Below, one piece after another: positions 60,759-64,000 of a stretch of DNA of 64,000 nt. This DNA is from an uncultured Bacteroidales bacterium (GTDB taxonomy: Bacteria; Bacteroidota; Bacteroidia; Bacteroidales; F082). Under the pieces are notes generated by a model. It ran no database searches. It saw only the letters and a list, made by a program, of their open reading frames with translations, and was not told where the DNA came from. The number at the start of each line of letters is the position of its first letter. Within the stretch, counting starts at the first letter, position 1. Position numbers and translations under genes: made by a program. The stretch is taken from positions 1 through 64,000 of the forward strand of contig ONFF01000025.1 of assembly GCA_900317055.1 (NCBI GenBank). Reading direction: 5' to 3'.

Positions 60759-60787
60759 GTAGGGCTGCCGTAGTACGACAGCCCTAC
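60759..60787. repeat. Palindromic element serving as terminator between MFS and TerB-like genes
   Basis: GTAGGGCTG and CAGCCCTAC form a 9-bp stem around CCGTAGTACGA; the inner 21 nt are a palindrome found again at 22153-22173 with one centre base different. It lies between convergent genes and may act in both directions, though T-runs are short. Confidence 0.65.
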
Positions 60788-60790
60788 ATT

Positions 60791-61129
60791 TCATTTATGC
60801 ACAAACGGAACCTCGCACATCTCGAGGATTTCCTTGACAAATCTCCTTTCGCGGGGACCGAAATGTGTATCGGAACGCGAAACTTGGGTCATCATACGCG
60901 AAAAGATGCGTTTTTTTTCTATCGGCATCATTTTTAGTGTGTTGTAGGCTTGTTTAGGCAACTCGTTTCTTGGGATCGGCACAAAACCCGTGGTATCAAA
61001 CTCAAGTTCCTTCATGCAGGCATCGATGCATTCGCGCTCGGCATTGCGGGTACGAAAGTCGGCCTTGGCCAAATTATAGAGTACGCTGGCGATAGCCTTT
61101 TGTTCCACTTGGGTGAATTTTTCGTCCAT
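60791..61129 (-). CDS. Hypothetical TerB-like protein
   Basis: A 112-residue helical protein: MDEKFTQVEQKAIASVLYNLAKAD, LPKQAYNTLKMM, FGPRERRFVKEILEMCEVP. The helix pattern and late D-x-x-F..ERR..E segment resemble the TerB/tellurite-resistance fold, but the metal residues cannot be named with confidence. Cytoplasmic, no signal. It is convergent with the MFS gene. Confidence 0.55.
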   Translation of the reverse strand: MDEKFTQVEQKAIASVLYNLAKADFRTRNAERECIDACMKELEFDTTGFVPIPRNELPKQAYNTLKMMPIEKKRIFSRMMTQVSRSDTHFGPRERRFVKEILEMCEVPFVHK

Positions 61130-61164
61130 AACAACAAATTTTAGTGCAAAGAAACGATTTTTTC

Positions 61165-61172
61165 TAATTTTG
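61165..61172 (+). promoter_or_regulatory. -7 box of the T9SS-type gene pair
   Basis: TAATTTTG followed by CAGC, 29 nt before the ATG at 61202. No good -33 element. Confidence 0.5.
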
Positions 61173-61201
61173 CAGCAACAATCAACATAAAAAAAGCTGA
61201 C

Positions 61202-63082
61202 ATGAAGAAACTCACTTTACTATTCTTGACTTTGGCCTCTTTGGCAACATTGAAAGCCCAATGGGTCGACGACCCAGCCACCAACACCCGCATTGCCAAT
61301 TGTGCCGATGGTGCCGCCGAGGTATATGTTTCAACCGATGTCTCGACGGGTGACTCTTATGTGCAATGGCATTACCAAGGCGAAAACGGTTGGTCGCCAT
61401 GGTTGCAACGGCTGGATGCCGACGGTGTTCCGCAATGGCCTGCCAGCGGGATCCATGTCACCACACCCGATTTTGCGACCTGGTCTCCAGGCTATTCCAT
61501 GACCGCTGTCAACGGAGGCGTGGTAACAGTGTTCCGCACCCTCGGGCCGCATCACTGGGCGGTCAAGATCGACGCCGACGGCTCCTTCCCATGGGGTGAA
61601 CATGGCCTCATGCTCTTCGACGGTGAAGGCGGCGGCCGCTCCGAAGTGTTGTCAACCTATTATTATGACCATGACGACGGTGTATGGGCCTTGGGCACCG
61701 ACATGGACAGCACCTTCCTGCAATATATCAATGCCGACGGTACGCTGCGCCCCAAGACCACCATCAAAGACCCTGCAAAAAAATGCACCAATGGTCTGTT
61801 GATACCAGCTGAAGACGGTGTCTTTGTGGTGTATGCCAAGCAGACCCTACAAGGCTATACCAATTACAACAAGGAAATCCACGTCGCAGGATACAACAAG
61901 GACGGCGAACAGATCTTCCCCGATGCATTGCTGTTTGGGCAACAGACCATAGGTGCCAGCTATGTCCATTATGCCATTCCCGACAACCAAGGAGGCGGCT
62001 ATGTCTATCAATTCCACAACGCCATAGGTGGTGTGTATAACACCTATGTCACGCATTTCGATAAGAACGGCACGCCCACTATCACAGACCCCAACGGCAT
62101 CGCTGTACATAGTCCTGACTACAGTCACTTTTACACCAATGCCTACGCCACCGTCGACCCCGAGAGTAACGATCTCATCATCGCCTATCTCCAAAAGGAT
62201 GGAGCCTCCCAATCCGAACATCGAGTCTATGTCAACCGCATCACGGAATCAGGTGAAAGGCCATGGGGTGACGGCATTCTTGTGGCAGACTACACAAACC
62301 GTTCCTATAGCGACATCCATGTAGATGCCATCGATGCCGTATATGGATTCGTAGTGACTTACGGCACCAGTCAAGGCACAATTGAAGCTGTGGGCTACGA
62401 CAACGAAGGAAACCAGCAGTGGAGCACTATTATGAGTTCGACCCGCTACAATAAAACCATCAGCGAAAACACCACTGGTTTTCATGAAGGGCAAAACATT
62501 GTGGCATGGGTCAACAGTGATGATGGCGGTGTCTATGGACAAAACATCGGATGGGACGGTGCCTTGGGTGAGGTCAGTCCCCTGCCGCCCCCGCCAGTCC
62601 CCTGCTGTTATGCACCTGAAAACTTCGAAGGCTCCTATCTTTACAATGAAGAAACCGCTTCATACGGCGCCATGCTCACCTGGGAAGCACCAGCCTACAG
62701 TGTTCTCCACTATAACCTCTACCGAGAAAATCTTGATGACGGGACAACCAATGTCATCGAAATTGATGCCGATGTAACATCCTACTTTGATGAGACGGCA
62801 CCCAGCACATACAAATATCAACTCACAGCCATGTACGATGACTTTGAGTCCGAGTTCGCCCTAACCCCTGATGGAGAGGACTATATTATTATAGAGGTGA
62901 CATCGGTTTCCGAAAACAATAGCGAAAACGAAATCATCACAGTCTTAAAAATCTATTCCACCAATGGCCAGGTGATTCGCAAAGCTAACTTTGGTGAACT
63001 GAGTTCAGGCGTTTACATCATCCAAGGGCTAACCTATACGGGGAAACTTGTCACAAAAAAGGTTATTGTAAATAATGAATAA
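61202..63082 (+). CDS. Secreted protein with T9SS-type C-terminal domain, paralog 1
   Basis: A 626-residue protein with signal peptide MKKLTLLFLTLASLATLKA. About 450 residues follow with repeated beta-sheet elements of the form D-x-D-G...W (for example RLDADGVPQW, KIDADGSFPWG, YNKDGEQIF), propeller-like. A fibronectin-type segment (LTWEAPAYSVLHYNLYREN) comes next, and the end, LKIYSTNGQVIRKANFGELSSGVYIIQ then KKVIVNNE, matches the type A sorting domain of type IX secretion. Likely exported and anchored at the cell surface. The next gene is a paralog. Confidence 0.85.
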   Translation: MKKLTLLFLTLASLATLKAQWVDDPATNTRIANCADGAAEVYVSTDVSTGDSYVQWHYQGENGWSPWLQRLDADGVPQWPASGIHVTTPDFATWSPGYSMTAVNGGVVTVFRTLGPHHWAVKIDADGSFPWGEHGLMLFDGEGGGRSEVLSTYYYDHDDGVWALGTDMDSTFLQYINADGTLRPKTTIKDPAKKCTNGLLIPAEDGVFVVYAKQTLQGYTNYNKEIHVAGYNKDGEQIFPDALLFGQQTIGASYVHYAIPDNQGGGYVYQFHNAIGGVYNTYVTHFDKNGTPTITDPNGIAVHSPDYSHFYTNAYATVDPESNDLIIAYLQKDGASQSEHRVYVNRITESGERPWGDGILVADYTNRSYSDIHVDAIDAVYGFVVTYGTSQGTIEAVGYDNEGNQQWSTIMSSTRYNKTISENTTGFHEGQNIVAWVNSDDGGVYGQNIGWDGALGEVSPLPPPPVPCCYAPENFEGSYLYNEETASYGAMLTWEAPAYSVLHYNLYRENLDDGTTNVIEIDADVTSYFDETAPSTYKYQLTAMYDDFESEFALTPDGEDYIIIEVTSVSENNSENEIITVLKIYSTNGQVIRKANFGELSSGVYIIQGLTYTGKLVTKKVIVNNE

Positions 63083-63106
63083 AAGAAATCTAAAAATCAT
63101 ATCATC

Positions 63107-64000
63107 ATGAAAAAACTTGTACTTTTCTTAGTAGGCTTATTCGCTTTCACATCACTGCAAGCCCAATGGGTCGACGACCCAGCTACCAACACCTTCATCG
63201 CCAACTGCGGTAACAACGACGGCGAAGTATATCTCTCCACCAACACAAACACTGGTGACACTTACGTTCAATGGGAAGGATCAGCCTCCAACGGTTGGTC
63301 ACCCACCCTACAACGCCTCAATTATGAAGGCGTGCCACAATGGGGCGACGATGGCATCCATATCGGCGGACATGAATTCTCATCGATGTCGGAAGGTGTC
63401 GCCATGACTACCACCACCGATGGCTGCGTGGTGAGTTGTTTTGCCACTTACGACGCCTTCACATACGCTGTGAAGATTGATCCTGACGGCAATTTCGTTT
63501 GGGGAGAACAAGGCTTGCAACTCTTTGGTGGCCTTGGCTTTTCGCACACCGAATTGACAGCCGGCGATGATGGCGGTTTTTGGGCCTTAGGCTTTGACTA
63601 CTCAAACCTTTATCTGCAATATGTTGATGCTGATGGCACTTTAGGACCCACCACCACCATCAGCGACAGCGGCGGATACAAGTGCATGTTCGGCCAACTC
63701 ACTTTGAGCATCGACAACAATGTGCTGCTCACTTACGAAAAAGTGGGCTCTGGTTTTTATACCGACAAGGAGCTTTATGTCGTCGCTGTCACGCCGGAGG
63801 GTGGCATCATCAGTCCCGACCAACTCCTCATGTCTTCGCAGACTTTCCAATCCACCTATATCCATAAGGCTATTGCTGATGGCATGGGCGGCGGATATGC
63901 CTACATTTGGCATCCTGGCATCGGAGGAGCCTTCAACACTTATGTTTTTCATTTCAATGAGATAGGTTTTTCCACCATCAACGACCAGAACGGCATATCG
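63107..64000 (+). CDS. T9SS-type secreted protein, paralog 2 (3' end beyond window)
   Basis: The frame from ATG 63107 is open to the window end (298 codons). Signal peptide MKKLVLFLVGLFAFTSLQAQ, then WVDDPATNTFIANCG, the same start as paralog 1, and the same W/D/G repeats (RLNYEGVPQWG, KIDPDGNFVWGEQG). No stop is reached, so the sorting domain is not visible. It starts 24 nt after paralog 1 and is probably cotranscribed. Confidence 0.85.
   Translation, partial: MKKLVLFLVGLFAFTSLQAQWVDDPATNTFIANCGNNDGEVYLSTNTNTGDTYVQWEGSASNGWSPTLQRLNYEGVPQWGDDGIHIGGHEFSSMSEGVAMTTTTDGCVVSCFATYDAFTYAVKIDPDGNFVWGEQGLQLFGGLGFSHTELTAGDDGGFWALGFDYSNLYLQYVDADGTLGPTTTISDSGGYKCMFGQLTLSIDNNVLLTYEKVGSGFYTDKELYVVAVTPEGGIISPDQLLMSSQTFQSTYIHKAIADGMGGGYAYIWHPGIGGAFNTYVFHFNEIGFSTINDQNGIS

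Overview
The window comes from an anaerobic member of the Bacteroidota, most likely order Bacteroidales. Four things point there. Many genes are preceded by the phylum's -7 promoter box (TAnnTTTG, usually TATCTTTG or TATTTTTG), and few have a Shine-Dalgarno sequence. The order rpsU-xerC-hpf-tRNAs-tuf and the layout of the ribosomal-protein cluster are Bacteroidetes-like. There is a secreted dipeptidyl peptidase IV and a C-terminal domain of the type IX secretion (T9SS) kind. Energy genes are 2-oxoacid:ferredoxin oxidoreductase and many 4Fe-4S proteins. I cannot name the genus.

Layout. 1-3150 (mostly minus): partial tuf preceded by four tRNAs (Thr, Tyr, Gly, Thr in transcription order), then hpf, xerC and rpsU, a translation and ribosome-hibernation block. 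3287-7385 (plus): tatA-tatC followed by a membrane Fe-S protein with an internal twin-arginine motif and a Tat-type lipoprotein aldo/keto reductase with two ferredoxin clusters; this looks like an export system next to its own redox cargo. 7390-12132: a SanA-like protein with a 59-residue winged-helix-like protein, then one reading frame joining a cation diffusion facilitator to an outer-membrane receptor, then a small beta-barrel. 12211-19163: DPP-IV, two tRNA-Val genes, a secreted C1 peptidase, an aminotransferase and a CotH-like lipoprotein. 19367-22020: four-subunit 2-oxoacid:ferredoxin oxidoreductase whose alpha subunit lacks a conserved core segment. 22081-24530: repeat-rich spacer, a lipoprotein and a 54-residue peptide gene.

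24528-41872 (all minus): the joined str, S10, spc and alpha ribosomal operons, from rpsL to rplQ. The order is canonical except that map is absent between secY and infA, where a hairpin and a promoter-like box lie instead. 41873-42508 is a non-coding leader plus a fold-back repeat.

42509-64000: accessory and housekeeping genes. They include a DUF4143-type ATPase behind three operator-like repeats spaced exactly 32 bp, two tandem paralogous lipoproteins, dihydrolipoyl dehydrogenase, RmlC, a lytic transglycosylase, UvrA, a LysM glucosaminidase, RsmG, an M16 peptidase, an MFS transporter and two tandem T9SS-type secreted paralogs, the second cut by the window end.

Palindromic and fold-back repeats occupy many intergenic spaces. 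Some serve as transcription terminators; others occur as families with two or more copies here. The points most worth following are the Tat-linked redox cluster, the transporter-receptor fusion, the alpha-subunit deletion, the phased repeats before the ATPase and the missing map.
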